From Pseudomonas alkylphenolica (GTDB lineage Bacteria > Pseudomonadota > Gammaproteobacteria > Pseudomonadales > Pseudomonadaceae): a DNA stretch of 64,000 bases. The notes below the pieces were generated by a model. The model was not told the origin of the DNA and searched no databases. It saw only the letters and a program-made list of their open reading frames with translations. Both the position numbers and the translations under genes were made by a program. Positions 44,961 to 54,141 of this stretch are shown piece by piece. Positions within the stretch are counted from its first letter, which is position 1. Each line of letters begins with the position of its first letter. The DNA lies in NCBI RefSeq assembly GCF_004025535.1, contig NZ_QJRG01000047.1, forward strand, positions 62,001-126,000. The letters run 5' to 3'.

Positions 44961-45356
44961 ATGAACCCTATGTTGGCCCTTCGGCAGTACCAGAAAGTCA
45001 ATGGCGTGGCCCAGACCTCTGAGGCCAGCCCCCATCGTCTGGTGCAAATGCTGATGCAGGGCGGCCTTGACCGCATTGCCCAGGCTAAGGGCGCCATGGC
45101 GCGTAACGACATTGCCCAGCGCGGCATTTTGATCGGCAAGGCCATTGGCATTGTTGGTGGCCTGCGTGAGGGGCTGGATCTGGACAACCATGCAGACACG
45201 CTGACCGATCTGGACAATCTGTACGCCTACATGAGCAAGCGCCTGGTCGAGGCGAATGTGCAGAATGACCCGGAGATCCTCAATGAGGTCGCCCGGTTGC
45301 TGATTACTGTCAAGGAAGGCTGGGACGCAATTGGCGATCAACCCGCCGATATCTAG
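44961..45356 (+). CDS. fliS: Flagellin export chaperone FliS
   Basis: FliS (131 aa) holds flagellin monomers in the cytoplasm before export and prevents premature polymerisation. Seen: N-terminal ALRQYQKVNGVAQTSEASPH, HRLVQMLMQGGLDRIAQAKG, and C-terminal LYAYMSKRLVEANVQNDPEI, all typical of the four-helix FliS fold. ATG 44961 has GAGG about 10 bases upstream. The next gene starts nine bases after its stop. Confidence 0.95.
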   Translation: MNPMLALRQYQKVNGVAQTSEASPHRLVQMLMQGGLDRIAQAKGAMARNDIAQRGILIGKAIGIVGGLREGLDLDNHADTLTDLDNLYAYMSKRLVEANVQNDPEILNEVARLLITVKEGWDAIGDQPADI

Positions 45357-45365
45357 GAGGTTGTG

Positions 45366-45662
45366 ATGAGTGTCGTGCTCGAGCGTATCGAACAAACCCG
45401 CGCAGCATTGCTGGGTGCCCTGGCCAGTCGCGACTGGGAGGCGATCAGCGAGCTCGATACCAGCATCAGGTTGTGTGTCGACGATGTATTGGGGGAAGCG
45501 TCGGTCAACGAAGCGGTGCTGCGTAGCAGCCTTGAGGAGTTGCTCGGCGTCTATCGACAATTAATTGCGGTTGCAAGTGACGAGCGTCAAACAATAGTCA
45601 ACGAGATGACGCAGTTCCGACAAGCGAAAAACGCGGCAAAGGTATACCATTTGTTCAGCTGA
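45366..45662 (+). CDS. fliT: FliT-like export chaperone
   Basis: A 98-aa mostly helical protein after fliS, the position of FliT, which escorts the cap protein FliD. Seen: helices LERIEQTRAALLGALASRDW and SLEELLGVYRQLIAVASDER; the C-terminal QAKNAAKVYHLFS helix fits a FliT substrate site. Sequence identity to enteric FliT is low, so the call rests mainly on position and size. AGGAGG 5 bases before ATG 45366 fixes the start; the GTG at 45363 is too close. Confidence 0.75.
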   Translation: MSVVLERIEQTRAALLGALASRDWEAISELDTSIRLCVDDVLGEASVNEAVLRSSLEELLGVYRQLIAVASDERQTIVNEMTQFRQAKNAAKVYHLFS

Positions 45663-45715
45663 CGCTGGGCGAAACCAGAAACAGAGCGCCATAAATTTGA
45701 CTCTGTGCGGTTTTT

Positions 45716-45744
45716 TGACTTAACTAGTGGCTGTTTTCACAATT
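45716..45744 (+). promoter_or_regulatory. Candidate sigma-70 promoter of fleQ
   Basis: TTGACT (45716-45721), 17-base spacer, CACAAT (45739-45744). The -35 matches five of six positions, the -10 four of six. It is about 90 bases before the fleQ start. fleQ is driven by sigma-70 in P. aeruginosa. Confidence 0.45.
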
Positions 45745-45751
45745 CAGACGT

Positions 45752-45776
45752 CCGAACACTGATCGTTCAGTCGGAA
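45752..45776. promoter_or_regulatory. Palindrome in the fleQ 5' region
   Basis: ACTGA (45759-45763), TCGT, TCAGT (45768-45772) is a perfect inverted repeat, extended by TCCGA (45752-45756) and TCGGA (45772-45776). It would fall just downstream of the fleQ promoter candidate, a natural repressor position, or form a hairpin in the leader. Confidence 0.45.
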
Positions 45777-45832
45777 TGATGTCGAGCAAGCCCTTTACGG
45801 GGCGCCGAGATGACTAGGGAAGTTGCTATTGC

Positions 45833-47308
45833 ATGTGGCGTGAAACCAAAATTTTGCTGATCGATGACGATAGCGTTCGCCGCCGCGACCTGGCGGTGGT
45901 ACTCAATTTTCTCGGCGAAGAAAATCTTACCTGCTCAAGCCAAGACTGGCAGCAGGCTGTCGAATCGTTGTCATCCAGTCGTGAAGTACTGTGTGTCCTG
46001 ATCGGGACCGTAAATGCTCCGGCAAGTCTGTTGAGCGTGCTTAAGACAGTGGCTGCGTGGGATGAGTTCCTTCCAGTTTTGCTTTTAGGTGAAATTTCTT
46101 CAGCCGAGCTTCCGGAAGAGCTACGTCGCCGCGTACTGTCCAACCTCGAAATGCCGCCGAGCTACAGCAAGTTGCTCGATTCGCTGCATCGCGCCCAGGT
46201 CTATCGCGAGATGTACGACCAGGCTCGCGAGCGCGGTCGCCAGCGCGAACCGAACCTGTTCCGCAGCCTGGTCGGCACCAGCCGTGCCATTCAGCACGTG
46301 CGGCAGATGATGCAGCAAGTGGCCGATACCGACGCCAGCGTATTGATCCTTGGCGAGTCCGGTACCGGCAAGGAAGTAGTGGCGCGTAACCTGCACTATC
46401 ACTCCAAGCGTCGCGAAGCGCCGTTCGTGCCGGTCAACTGCGGCGCGATCCCGGCCGAGTTGCTGGAAAGCGAACTATTCGGTCACGAAAAAGGTGCCTT
46501 CACCGGTGCAATCACCAGCCGTGCCGGGCGCTTCGAGCTGGCCAACGGCGGCACGCTGTTCCTCGACGAAATCGGCGACATGCCCCTGCCGATGCAGGTC
46601 AAGCTGTTGCGTGTGCTGCAGGAGCGGACGTTCGAGCGGGTCGGCAGCAACAAGACCCAGGGCATCGACGTACGCATCATCGCCGCGACCCACAAGAACC
46701 TCGAGAGCATGATCGAGGCGGGTACCTTCCGCGAAGACCTTTACTACCGCCTTAACGTCTTCCCGATCGAGATGGCTCCGCTGCGCGAGCGTGTCGAGGA
46801 TATCCCGCTGCTGATGAACGAACTGATTTCGCGCATGGAGCACGAAAAGCGCGGGTCGATCCGTTTCAACTCGGCGGCGATCATGTCGCTGTGCCGCCAT
46901 GGGTGGCCGGGCAACGTCCGTGAGCTGGCCAACCTCGTGGAGCGCATGGCGATCATGCATCCGTATGGGGTGATCGGGGTGTCGGAACTGCCGAAAAAAT
47001 TTCGCTACGTCGATGACGAAGACGAACATCTGGTCGACAGCCTGCGTTCGGACCTGGAAGAGCGTGTGGCCATCAATGGCAGCTCGCCGGGTTTTGCCAC
47101 GCACGCCATGCTTCCACCTGAGGGGCTGGACCTCAAGGACTACCTCGGTGGCCTTGAGCAAGGGCTTATCCAGCAGGCGCTGGATGATGCCAACGGTATC
47201 GTCGCCCGCGCAGCCGAGCGTTTGCGTATCCGCCGCACGACGCTGGTGGAGAAAATGCGCAAGTACGGCATGAGCCGTCGTGATGGAGACGAACAGGCGG
47301 AGGATTGA
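45833..47308 (+). CDS. fleQ: Master flagellar regulator FleQ, sigma-54 enhancer-binding protein
   Basis: FleQ (491 aa) activates class II flagellar genes with RpoN and, through c-di-GMP, switches between motility and matrix genes. Domains: N-terminal receiver-like FleQ domain (1-120; [15 protein letters not shown] but no normal phospho-acceptor context), AAA+ (about 140-375) with Walker A GESGTGKE, the sigma-54 contact GAFTGA, Walker [10 protein letters not shown] and arginine-finger region ATHKNLE, and C-terminal Fis-type helix-turn-helix ([20 protein letters not shown]). The upstream sequence has a sigma-70-like site, a FleQ-box-like word and a palindrome. It is followed, across a sigma-54 promoter, by fleSR. 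Confidence 0.97.
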   Translation: MWRETKILLIDDDSVRRRDLAVVLNFLGEENLTCSSQDWQQAVESLSSSREVLCVLIGTVNAPASLLSVLKTVAAWDEFLPVLLLGEISSAELPEELRRRVLSNLEMPPSYSKLLDSLHRAQVYREMYDQARERGRQREPNLFRSLVGTSRAIQHVRQMMQQVADTDASVLILGESGTGKEVVARNLHYHSKRREAPFVPVNCGAIPAELLESELFGHEKGAFTGAITSRAGRFELANGGTLFLDEIGDMPLPMQVKLLRVLQERTFERVGSNKTQGIDVRIIAATHKNLESMIEAGTFREDLYYRLNVFPIEMAPLRERVEDIPLLMNELISRMEHEKRGSIRFNSAAIMSLCRHGWPGNVRELANLVERMAIMHPYGVIGVSELPKKFRYVDDEDEHLVDSLRSDLEERVAINGSSPGFATHAMLPPEGLDLKDYLGGLEQGLIQQALDDANGIVARAAERLRIRRTTLVEKMRKYGMSRRDGDEQAED

Positions 47309-47444
47309 CGCCTGTCTCACCGTGACGGAGCGCAGGGATGCTCCCGTCATGGAAATACCCCTATCTTTTCAAGGGCTGTAACGCCCGCCCCATCGGTGTT
47401 TGCCGTTACTCTGCGGTACCCGACACTACCCGCCTCGCACTATT

Positions 47445-47460
47445 CGGCACGGCTATTGCT
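47445..47460 (+). promoter_or_regulatory. Sigma-54 promoter of fleSR
   Basis: CGGCACGGCTATTGCT has GG (47446-47447) and GC (47458-47459) 10 bases apart and matches TGGCAC-N5-TTGCW at all but the first base. It is 53 bases before fleS. fleSR is a FleQ/RpoN class II unit in P. aeruginosa. Confidence 0.85.
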
Positions 47461-47512
47461 ACTACGCAGACACCATACCGTTTTATGACGGTCAGTCACG
47501 CGAGAGAGCACG

Positions 47513-48727
47513 ATGCCCCAGGCCGCCCCCATCTCCTGTGTCCCTGATTCGAAGGGGCAGAACGCCGCCGAACAGGAAAGCCGTCTCGGGTTGGAGCAGG
47601 CCTTTGCCATGTTCGACCAGGTTTCCAATCAGCTGAGCGAATCCTACAGCCTGCTTGAGGCGCGGGTCACCGAGCTCAAGGGTGAACTGGCGGTGGTCAG
47701 CGCCCAGCGTATGGCTGAACTGGCCGAGAAGGAGCGTTTGGCCAATCGTCTGCAAAACCTGCTCGACCTGTTGCCCGGTGGCGTCATCGTCATTGATGGC
47801 AGTGGCCGTGTGCGCGAGGCGAATCCTGCCGCCTGTGAGCTGTTGGGGGAGCCGCTGGTAGGCGAGTTGTGGCGTCAGGTGATTGCCCGCAGTTTTGCTC
47901 CGCGTGAAGACGATGGTCACGAAGTGTCACTGCGCGACGGGCGTCGCCTGTCGATCGCCACGCGTTCGCTGGATGCCGAACCGGGGCAGCTGGTGCTGCT
48001 CAATGACCTTACCGAAACCCGTCGTCTGCAGGGTCAATTGGCCCGCCATGAACGCTTGTCGTCGCTGGGCCGGATGGTTGCTTCGCTGGCGCATCAGATT
48101 CGCACGCCGTTGTCGGCGGCACTGTTGTACGCCAGCCATCTGGCCGAGCAGAGCCTGCCGCTGGAAACTCAGCAGCGCTTCGCCGGCAACCTCAAGGAGC
48201 GCCTGCACGAACTGGAGCATCAGGTGCGCGACATGCTGGTGTTTGCCCGCGGTGAGTTGCCGTTGACCGACCGGATCACGCCCAAGGCGCTGTTTCAGTC
48301 GCTGCAACAGGCGGCTCAGGTTCATGTTCAGGGGCACGCGGTGCGTTGGCAGTGCGACAGCCATCTGGGCGAGCTGCTGTGCAACCGTGACACCCTGGTC
48401 GGTGCTTTGCTGAATCTGGTGGAAAACGCGTTGCAGGCCAGCAGCGAGCCGGTTCGCCTGAAGGTGCACCTGTACCGCCGTGGTCAGGTCCTGCGCCTGT
48501 GCATCAGTGATGCCGGTGCCGGTATCGACAGTGCGTTGCTGGCGCGGCTCGGGGAACCCTTCCTGACCACCAAGCCGACCGGCACCGGCCTCGGGCTGGC
48601 GGTGGTCAATGCGGTGGCGCGGGCCCATCAGGGTGCCTTGCAATTACGATCACGGCCGGGCCGTGGTACGTGTGCGTTGGTCACGTTGCCGTTGATCGAC
48701 GTAATGAAAATGGAGAGTGAGCAATGA
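47513..48727 (+). CDS. fleS: Flagellar sensor histidine kinase FleS
   Basis: FleS (404 aa) is a soluble kinase that phosphorylates FleR. No membrane segment is present. Domains: N-terminal coiled coil (about 25-80), PAS (about 80-165; LPGGVIVIDGSGRVREANPA), HisKA with H194 in SLAHQIRTPLSAALL, and HATPase with N-box LLNLVENALQ, G1 DAGAGI and G2 GTGLGLAVVN. Its signal is unknown; in P. aeruginosa it is believed to report basal-body progress. It overlaps fleR by four bases (ATGA), so the pair is coupled. Confidence 0.96.
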   Translation: MPQAAPISCVPDSKGQNAAEQESRLGLEQAFAMFDQVSNQLSESYSLLEARVTELKGELAVVSAQRMAELAEKERLANRLQNLLDLLPGGVIVIDGSGRVREANPAACELLGEPLVGELWRQVIARSFAPREDDGHEVSLRDGRRLSIATRSLDAEPGQLVLLNDLTETRRLQGQLARHERLSSLGRMVASLAHQIRTPLSAALLYASHLAEQSLPLETQQRFAGNLKERLHELEHQVRDMLVFARGELPLTDRITPKALFQSLQQAAQVHVQGHAVRWQCDSHLGELLCNRDTLVGALLNLVENALQASSEPVRLKVHLYRRGQVLRLCISDAGAGIDSALLARLGEPFLTTKPTGTGLGLAVVNAVARAHQGALQLRSRPGRGTCALVTLPLIDVMKMESEQ

Positions 48728-50094
48728 AGGCAATCAAAGTGCTGCTGGTCGAGGACGATCGGGCACTGCGTCAAGCCTTGGGTGACACCCTCGAGCTGGG
48801 CGGCTTTGACTATCAGGCGGTGGGGTCGGCTGAAGAGGCATTGCAGGCCGTTGCTGCGCAAGCGTTCAGCCTGGTCGTAAGCGACGTCAATATGCCCGGC
48901 ATGGACGGGCATCAACTGTTGGCGTTATTGCGTGCGCGGCAGCCGCAACTGCCGGTGCTGCTGATGACCGCACATGCTGCCGTTGAGCGTGCAGTTGAAG
49001 CGATGCGCCAAGGGGCGGTGGATTATCTGGTCAAACCGTTCGAGCCCCGGGCCTTGCTGGATCTGGTTGCGCGTCATGCCTTTGGGTTGGTGGCCGCCGC
49101 AGCGGATGAGGGGCCTGTGGCCTGTGAGCCGGCCAGCGCGCAATTGCTGGAGCTGGCCGCGCGGGTAGCGCGCAGCGATTCCACGGTGCTGATTTCGGGT
49201 GAGTCGGGCACCGGTAAAGAGGTGCTGGCGCGCTACATTCATCAGCAGTCCACGCGTGCCAGTCAGCCCTTCGTGGCCATCAACTGTGCGGCGATTCCGG
49301 ACAACATGCTGGAGGCGACGCTGTTCGGGCATGAGAAGGGCTCGTTCACGGGTGCTATCGCCGCTCAGGCGGGCAAGTTCGAGCAAGCCGATGGTGGCAC
49401 GCTGTTGCTCGATGAAATCTCCGAAATGCCCCTGGGCTTGCAGGCCAAACTGCTGCGCGTGTTGCAGGAGCGGGAGGTGGAGCGGGTAGGTGGGCGCAAA
49501 CCGATTGCCCTGGATATTCGCGTGGTGGCGACCACCAACCGTGACCTGGCCGCCGACGTGGCGGCAGGGCGTTTTCGTGAAGACCTGTTCTATCGCCTGT
49601 CGGTGTTTCCGCTGGCGTGGAAGCCGTTGCGTGAGCGCAGCGCCGACATTCTGCCGCTGGCCGAGCGTTTGCTGGCGCGTCACGTCAATAAAATGAAGCA
49701 CGCCGCGGTTCGTTTGTCGCCCGAGGCCCGGGCCTGCCTGCAGGGCTATGCCTGGCCGGGCAATGTGCGCGAGCTGGACAACGCCGTGCAGCGCGCGCTG
49801 ATCCTGCAGCAGGGTGGCGTGATCGAGGCGGCGGATTTTTGTCTGGCCGGTGCGATGCCGACCTTTGCCGCCCCGATTGTTCAGTCGACGCCAGCGCAGC
49901 CCGAGGCCAGCGGCCTGGGTGGCGATATGCGGCGTCACGAGTTCCAGATGATCATCGATACCCTGCGATCCGAGCGAGGCCGGCGCAAGGAAGCCGCCGA
50001 GCGCCTGGGTATCAGCCCGCGCACCCTGCGTTACAAACTGGCGCAAATGCGCGACGCCGGCATGGATGTCGAGGCCAGCCTCTACGCCAGTTGA
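48724..50094 (+). CDS. fleR: Response regulator FleR, sigma-54 activator
   Basis: FleR (456 aa) activates class III genes (flgBCDE, flgFGHIJKL, fliK in P. aeruginosa). Domains: receiver (1-120) with acidic pocket LVEDD and phospho-acceptor D54 in [13 protein letters not shown]+ (about 135-370) with GESGTGKE, sigma-54 contact [16 protein letters not shown] and the R-finger ATTNRDL; Fis-type DNA-binding C-terminus ([20 protein letters not shown]). The GSFTGA form is a known variant of GAFTGA. Several sigma-54 sites in this window are its likely targets. Confidence 0.97.
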   Translation: MKAIKVLLVEDDRALRQALGDTLELGGFDYQAVGSAEEALQAVAAQAFSLVVSDVNMPGMDGHQLLALLRARQPQLPVLLMTAHAAVERAVEAMRQGAVDYLVKPFEPRALLDLVARHAFGLVAAAADEGPVACEPASAQLLELAARVARSDSTVLISGESGTGKEVLARYIHQQSTRASQPFVAINCAAIPDNMLEATLFGHEKGSFTGAIAAQAGKFEQADGGTLLLDEISEMPLGLQAKLLRVLQEREVERVGGRKPIALDIRVVATTNRDLAADVAAGRFREDLFYRLSVFPLAWKPLRERSADILPLAERLLARHVNKMKHAAVRLSPEARACLQGYAWPGNVRELDNAVQRALILQQGGVIEAADFCLAGAMPTFAAPIVQSTPAQPEASGLGGDMRRHEFQMIIDTLRSERGRRKEAAERLGISPRTLRYKLAQMRDAGMDVEASLYAS

Positions 50095-50137
50095 TGGGGA
50101 CGAATATTCGCGCTTTTGTCGGTGTGATGGGTAGAGC

Positions 50138-50153
50138 TGGCACTTTTGTTGCT
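50138..50153 (+). promoter_or_regulatory. Sigma-54 promoter of the fliE operon
   Basis: TGGCACTTTTGTTGCT is a perfect TGGCAC-N5-TTGCT match, with GG (50139-50140) and GC (50151-50152) 10 bases apart. It is 62 bases before fliE and is the best sigma-54 site in the window. Confidence 0.93.
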
Positions 50154-50214
50154 AAGTCCTGCCTATCCGCTGCGTGAGTGTCAAAAAAATGCGGGCCGTC
50201 GGAGAGAGAAGTCC

Positions 50215-50541
50215 ATGAGCCAAGGTGTTGAGTTTAATCGATTGATGTTGGACATGCGGGCCATGCAAATGGACGCCATGTCGATGCCGAAAACGGCAGC
50301 CGCGCCCGAGCTCGGTTCGAGCAACTTTGCCGACATGCTGGGCCAGGCCATCAACAAGGTCAGCGACACCCAGCAGGCTTCCACGCAGTTGGCCAATGCA
50401 TTCGAGATCGGCAAAAGCGGTGTCGATCTGACCGACGTGATGATTGCCTCGCAGAAGGCCTCCGTCTCCTTTCAAGCCTTGACCCAGGTGCGTAACAAGC
50501 TGGTTCAGGCGTATCAAGACATCATGCAGATGCCGGTATAA
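50215..50541 (+). CDS. fliE: Flagellar basal-body adaptor FliE
   Basis: FliE (108 aa) links the MS ring to the proximal rod and is the first rod protein exported. Seen: [40 protein letters not shown] and C-terminal [20 protein letters not shown], which match the family. ATG 50215 has GGAG about 10 bases upstream; the open frame to 50146 contains the promoter edge. It heads fliEFGHIJ and probably runs on into the hsb/hpt genes. Confidence 0.96.
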   Translation: MSQGVEFNRLMLDMRAMQMDAMSMPKTAAAPELGSSNFADMLGQAINKVSDTQQASTQLANAFEIGKSGVDLTDVMIASQKASVSFQALTQVRNKLVQAYQDIMQMPV

Positions 50542-50556
50542 GGGCGAGATTGAGTC

Positions 50557-52338
50557 ATGGCCGAAGCAGTCGTCGATAACGTGCCCGCCAAAGGCAGCGC
50601 AACAGCGCCCAAGCCGCCGTTGTTCGGCATGTCGTTCCTGGAGAACATCTCGCAGATGCCCATGCTGCGCCAGGTGGGCCTGCTGGTGGGCCTTGCCGCG
50701 AGCGTGGCGATTGGTTTTGCCGTGGTGCTCTGGTCGCAACAACCTGACTACCGGCCGCTGTATGGCAGCCTGGCGGGGATGGACACCAAGCAGGTCATGG
50801 ATACCCTGGCGGCTGCCGATATCCCTTACAACGTCGAACCCAATTCCGGCGCCTTGCTGGTCAAGGCCGACGATCTGTCGCGTGCGCGCCTGAAACTGGC
50901 GGCTGCCGGTGTGGCCCCCAGCGACGGCAATGTCGGCTTCGAGATTCTCGACAAGGACCAGGGCCTGGGCACCAGTCAGTTCATGGAGGCAACCCGTTAT
51001 CGTCGTGGCCTTGAGGGTGAGCTGGCACGGACCATCTCCAGCCTGAACAACGTCAAGGGTGCACGCGTGCACCTGGCGATCCCGAAAAGCTCGGTGTTCG
51101 TGCGTGACGAGCGCCGGCCCAGTGCTTCGGTTCTGGTCGAGCTGTATCCGGGCCGTGCTTTGGAAGCCGGTCAGGTCATGGCGATCGTCAATCTGGTGGC
51201 AACCAGTGTGCCGGAGCTGGACAAGTCGCAGGTCACCGTGGTCGATCAGAAGGGCAGCCTGCTGTCCGACCAGGTTGGCAACTCCGAGCTGACCATGGCC
51301 GGCAAGCAGTTCGATTACAGTCGGCGCATGGAAGGCATGCTCACCCAGCGTGTGCACAACATCCTGCAACCTGTGCTGGGCAACGACCGCTACAAGGCCG
51401 AAGTGTCGGCGGACGTCGACTTCAGTGCAGTCGAGTCGACCTCCGAACAGTTCAACCCGGATCAACCGGCGCTGCGTAGCGAACAGTCGGTGAACGAACA
51501 GCGTTCCAGCAGCATGGGCCCTCAAGGCGTGCCGGGTGCCCTCAGCAACCAGCCACCAGGCCCGGCCTCTGCGCCACAGACCACGGGTGGCGCGCAGCCA
51601 GCCACCGCCGCCATCCAGCCTGGACAGCCGCTGCTCGATGCCAACGGTCAGCAGATCATGGACCCGGCCACGGGGCAGCCGATGCTCGCGCCGTATCCTG
51701 CCGACAAGCGTTCGCAGTCGACCAAGAACTTCGAGCTGGACCGCTCCATCAGCCATACCCGTCAGCAGCAGGGCCGCCTGAGTCGTTTGTCGGTCGCTGT
51801 GGTGGTCGATGACCAGGTCAAGGTCGATCCGGCGACGGGTGAAAGCAGCCGTGCCCCGTGGGGTGCCGAAGATCTGGCGCGCTTTACCCGCCTGGTGCAG
51901 GATGCAGTGGGCTTCGATGCCAGCCGTGGTGACAGTGTCAGCGTCATCAACGTGCCGTTCGCCGCTGACCGTGGCGAAGTGATCACCGAGATTCCGTTCT
52001 ACTCGCAGCCCTGGTTCTGGGACATCATCAAGCAGGTCATGGGTGTGCTGTTCATCCTGGTGCTGGTGTTCGGTGTGCTGCGTCCGGTACTTAACAACAT
52101 CACCGGCAATGGCAAGCAGGGCGCCGGTGCCGATGGCGACATGGAACTGGGCGGTATGCTCGGTCTGGATGGCGAACTGGCCAACGACCGCGTGAGCCTG
52201 GGTGGTCCGCAAAGCATTCTGCTGCCAAGCCCGAGCGAGGGTTACGACGCGCAGCTCAATGCAATCAAGAGCCTGGTGGCCGAAGACCCGGGTCGTGTGG
52301 CCCAGGTCGTGAAAGAGTGGATCAACGCCGATGAGTGA
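50557..52338 (+). CDS. fliF: Flagellar MS-ring protein FliF
   Basis: FliF (593 aa) forms the inner-membrane MS ring. Two membrane segments: about 30-52 (MLRQVGLLVGLAASVAIGFA) and about 490-510 (VMGVLFILVLVFGVLRPVL). Ring-building motifs are seen between them (QYTEATRYRRGLEGELARTI-type text QFMEATRYRRGLEGELARTI; HLAIPKSSVF; PSASVLVELYPG). A Pro/Ala/Gln-rich loop lies at about 320-385. The C-terminal tail (AVVAEDPGRVAQVVKEWINA-type) binds FliG, and the fliG start overlaps its stop region. Confidence 0.97.
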   Translation: MAEAVVDNVPAKGSATAPKPPLFGMSFLENISQMPMLRQVGLLVGLAASVAIGFAVVLWSQQPDYRPLYGSLAGMDTKQVMDTLAAADIPYNVEPNSGALLVKADDLSRARLKLAAAGVAPSDGNVGFEILDKDQGLGTSQFMEATRYRRGLEGELARTISSLNNVKGARVHLAIPKSSVFVRDERRPSASVLVELYPGRALEAGQVMAIVNLVATSVPELDKSQVTVVDQKGSLLSDQVGNSELTMAGKQFDYSRRMEGMLTQRVHNILQPVLGNDRYKAEVSADVDFSAVESTSEQFNPDQPALRSEQSVNEQRSSSMGPQGVPGALSNQPPGPASAPQTTGGAQPATAAIQPGQPLLDANGQQIMDPATGQPMLAPYPADKRSQSTKNFELDRSISHTRQQQGRLSRLSVAVVVDDQVKVDPATGESSRAPWGAEDLARFTRLVQDAVGFDASRGDSVSVINVPFAADRGEVITEIPFYSQPWFWDIIKQVMGVLFILVLVFGVLRPVLNNITGNGKQGAGADGDMELGGMLGLDGELANDRVSLGGPQSILLPSPSEGYDAQLNAIKSLVAEDPGRVAQVVKEWINADE

Positions 52339-53350
52339 TAACCGAGCCCTTACCGCGAAACTGACCCGGGTCGACAAGGCAGCAATCCTGCTCCTGTCCC
52401 TGGGGGAAACCGATGCTGCGCAGGTGCTGCGCCACATGGGGCCCAAGGAAGTGCAGCGCGTCGGTGTGGCCATGGCGCAGATGGGCAACGTCCATCGCGA
52501 GCAGGTCGAACAGGTGATGAGCGAGTTCGTCGAGATTGTCGGCGACCAGACCAGCCTGGGCGTTGGCTCCGACGGCTACATCCGCAAGATGCTTACCCAG
52601 GCGCTGGGTGAGGACAAGGCCAACGGCCTGATCGACCGTATCCTGCTCGGTGGCAACACCAGCGGCCTGGACAGCCTCAAGTGGATGGAGCCGCGTGCCG
52701 TGGCTGATGTCATTCGCTACGAGCACCCGCAGATCCAGGCGATTGTGGTTGCCTATCTGGACCCTGACCAGGCCGGTGAAGTACTGGGTAACTTCGACCA
52801 CAAGGTGCGCCTGGACATCATCCTGCGGGTTTCCTCGCTCAATACCGTACAGCCGGCGGCACTCAAGGAACTCAACCAGATCCTCGAGAAACAGTTCTCC
52901 GGCAACTCCAATGCGGCGCGTACCACCCTCGGTGGTATCAAGCGTGCGGCAGACATCATGAACTTCCTCGACAGCTCCGTGGAAGGTCAGCTGATGGATG
53001 CGATCCGTGATATTGATGGCGACCTGTCCGAGCAGATCGAAGACCTGATGTTCGTCTTCAACAACCTCGCCGATGTCGATGACCGCGGCATCCAGGCGCT
53101 GTTGCGCGAAGTCTCTTCCGATGTGCTGGTGGTGTCGCTCAAGGGGGCGGACGAGAAGGTCAAGGACAAAATCTTCAAGAACATGTCCAAGCGTGCCTCC
53201 GAGCTGCTGCGCGACGACCTGGAGGCCAAGGGCCCGGTACGGGTCAGCGACGTCGAGACGGCGCAGAAAGAAATCCTCACCATCGCCCGCCGTATGGCCG
53301 AAGCCGGAGAAATCGTGCTCGGTGGCAAGGGCGGCGAAGAGATGATCTAA
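52331..53350 (+). CDS. fliG: Flagellar motor switch protein FliG
   Basis: FliG (339 aa) is the rotor torque protein at the C ring. Seen: N-terminal FliF-binding helices (KAAILLLSLGETDAAQVLRH), middle-domain EHPQ motif in RYEHPQIQAIVVAYLDPDQA, and C-terminal charged torque helix with RVSDVETAQKEILTIARRMA. Length is standard. ATG 52331 overlaps the end of fliF by eight bases, so the two are coupled. Confidence 0.98.
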   Translation: MSDNRALTAKLTRVDKAAILLLSLGETDAAQVLRHMGPKEVQRVGVAMAQMGNVHREQVEQVMSEFVEIVGDQTSLGVGSDGYIRKMLTQALGEDKANGLIDRILLGGNTSGLDSLKWMEPRAVADVIRYEHPQIQAIVVAYLDPDQAGEVLGNFDHKVRLDIILRVSSLNTVQPAALKELNQILEKQFSGNSNAARTTLGGIKRAADIMNFLDSSVEGQLMDAIRDIDGDLSEQIEDLMFVFNNLADVDDRGIQALLREVSSDVLVVSLKGADEKVKDKIFKNMSKRASELLRDDLEAKGPVRVSDVETAQKEILTIARRMAEAGEIVLGGKGGEEMI

Positions 53351-53379
53351 AGTCCGCGATTTTTTGAGTGCGTGCAATC

Positions 53380-54141
53380 ATGTCGACCAACGAGCACCTG
53401 AGCGAACTGATTCGCGCCAACGAGGTTGAGGGTTTCGATCGCTGGGCGCTGCCCAGCTTCGACCCTGAACCCGAGCCAGAGCCCGAGCCCGAACCTGAAG
53501 TGGTTCAGGAAGAAATCGAGGAAGTGCCGCTGGAAGAAGTCCAGCCACTGACCCTCGAAGAGCTTGAGAGCATTCGCCAGGACGCCTATAACGAAGGCTT
53601 TGCCATCGGTGAACGCGAGGGTTTCCACAGCACTCAGCTCAAGGTCCGCCAGGAGGCCGAAGCGGCCCTGGCGACCAAGTTGGCCAGCCTTGAGCAATTG
53701 ATGGGCAACCTGCTTGAGCCCATCGCCGAGCAAGACAGCCAGATCGAGAAAGCCTTGGTCAGCCTGGTCGCGCACATGGCTCGCGAGGTCATCGGTCGCG
53801 AGTTGCGCATCGACTCCGGGCAGATCACACAGGTGTTGCGCGAGGCGCTGAAGCTGCTGCCCATGGGCGCCGAAAACATCCGCATTCATATCAATCCGCA
53901 GGACTTCGAGCAGGCCAAGGCCTTGCGCGAGCGTCACGAAGAACGCTGGAAGCTGCTTGAAGACGAAGCCTTGCTGCCTGGCGGTTGCCGGATTGAAACG
54001 GACCATAGCCGCATCGATGCGACCATGGAAACCCGGCTCGAGAAAGCCTTGGCGCAACTGTTCGATCAATTGCATGACCAGGGCCTGCACCCGGCCGCAC
54101 CTGACCTGACGGTCGAGCTGGACACAGCCGATGCGCCTTGA
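53380..54141 (+). CDS. fliH: Flagellar export regulator FliH
   Basis: FliH (253 aa) binds the export ATPase FliI and delivers substrates to the gate. Seen: an N-terminal region with a Pro-Glu repeat (about residues 27-38, alternating P and E), GxxxG-like segment with [13 protein letters not shown] (about 70), and the C-terminal FliI-binding domain. The start is uncertain: ATG 53380 and GTG 53368 both lack a good ribosome site. fliI starts inside its 3' end. Confidence 0.92.
   Translation: MSTNEHLSELIRANEVEGFDRWALPSFDPEPEPEPEPEPEVVQEEIEEVPLEEVQPLTLEELESIRQDAYNEGFAIGEREGFHSTQLKVRQEAEAALATKLASLEQLMGNLLEPIAEQDSQIEKALVSLVAHMAREVIGRELRIDSGQITQVLREALKLLPMGAENIRIHINPQDFEQAKALRERHEERWKLLEDEALLPGGCRIETDHSRIDATMETRLEKALAQLFDQLHDQGLHPAAPDLTVELDTADAP

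Noticed and set aside
47309..47360. Terminator after fleQ
   Set aside because: CCGTGACGGAGC and GCTCCCGTCATGG can pair imperfectly, but no T-tract follows, so termination is not supported.
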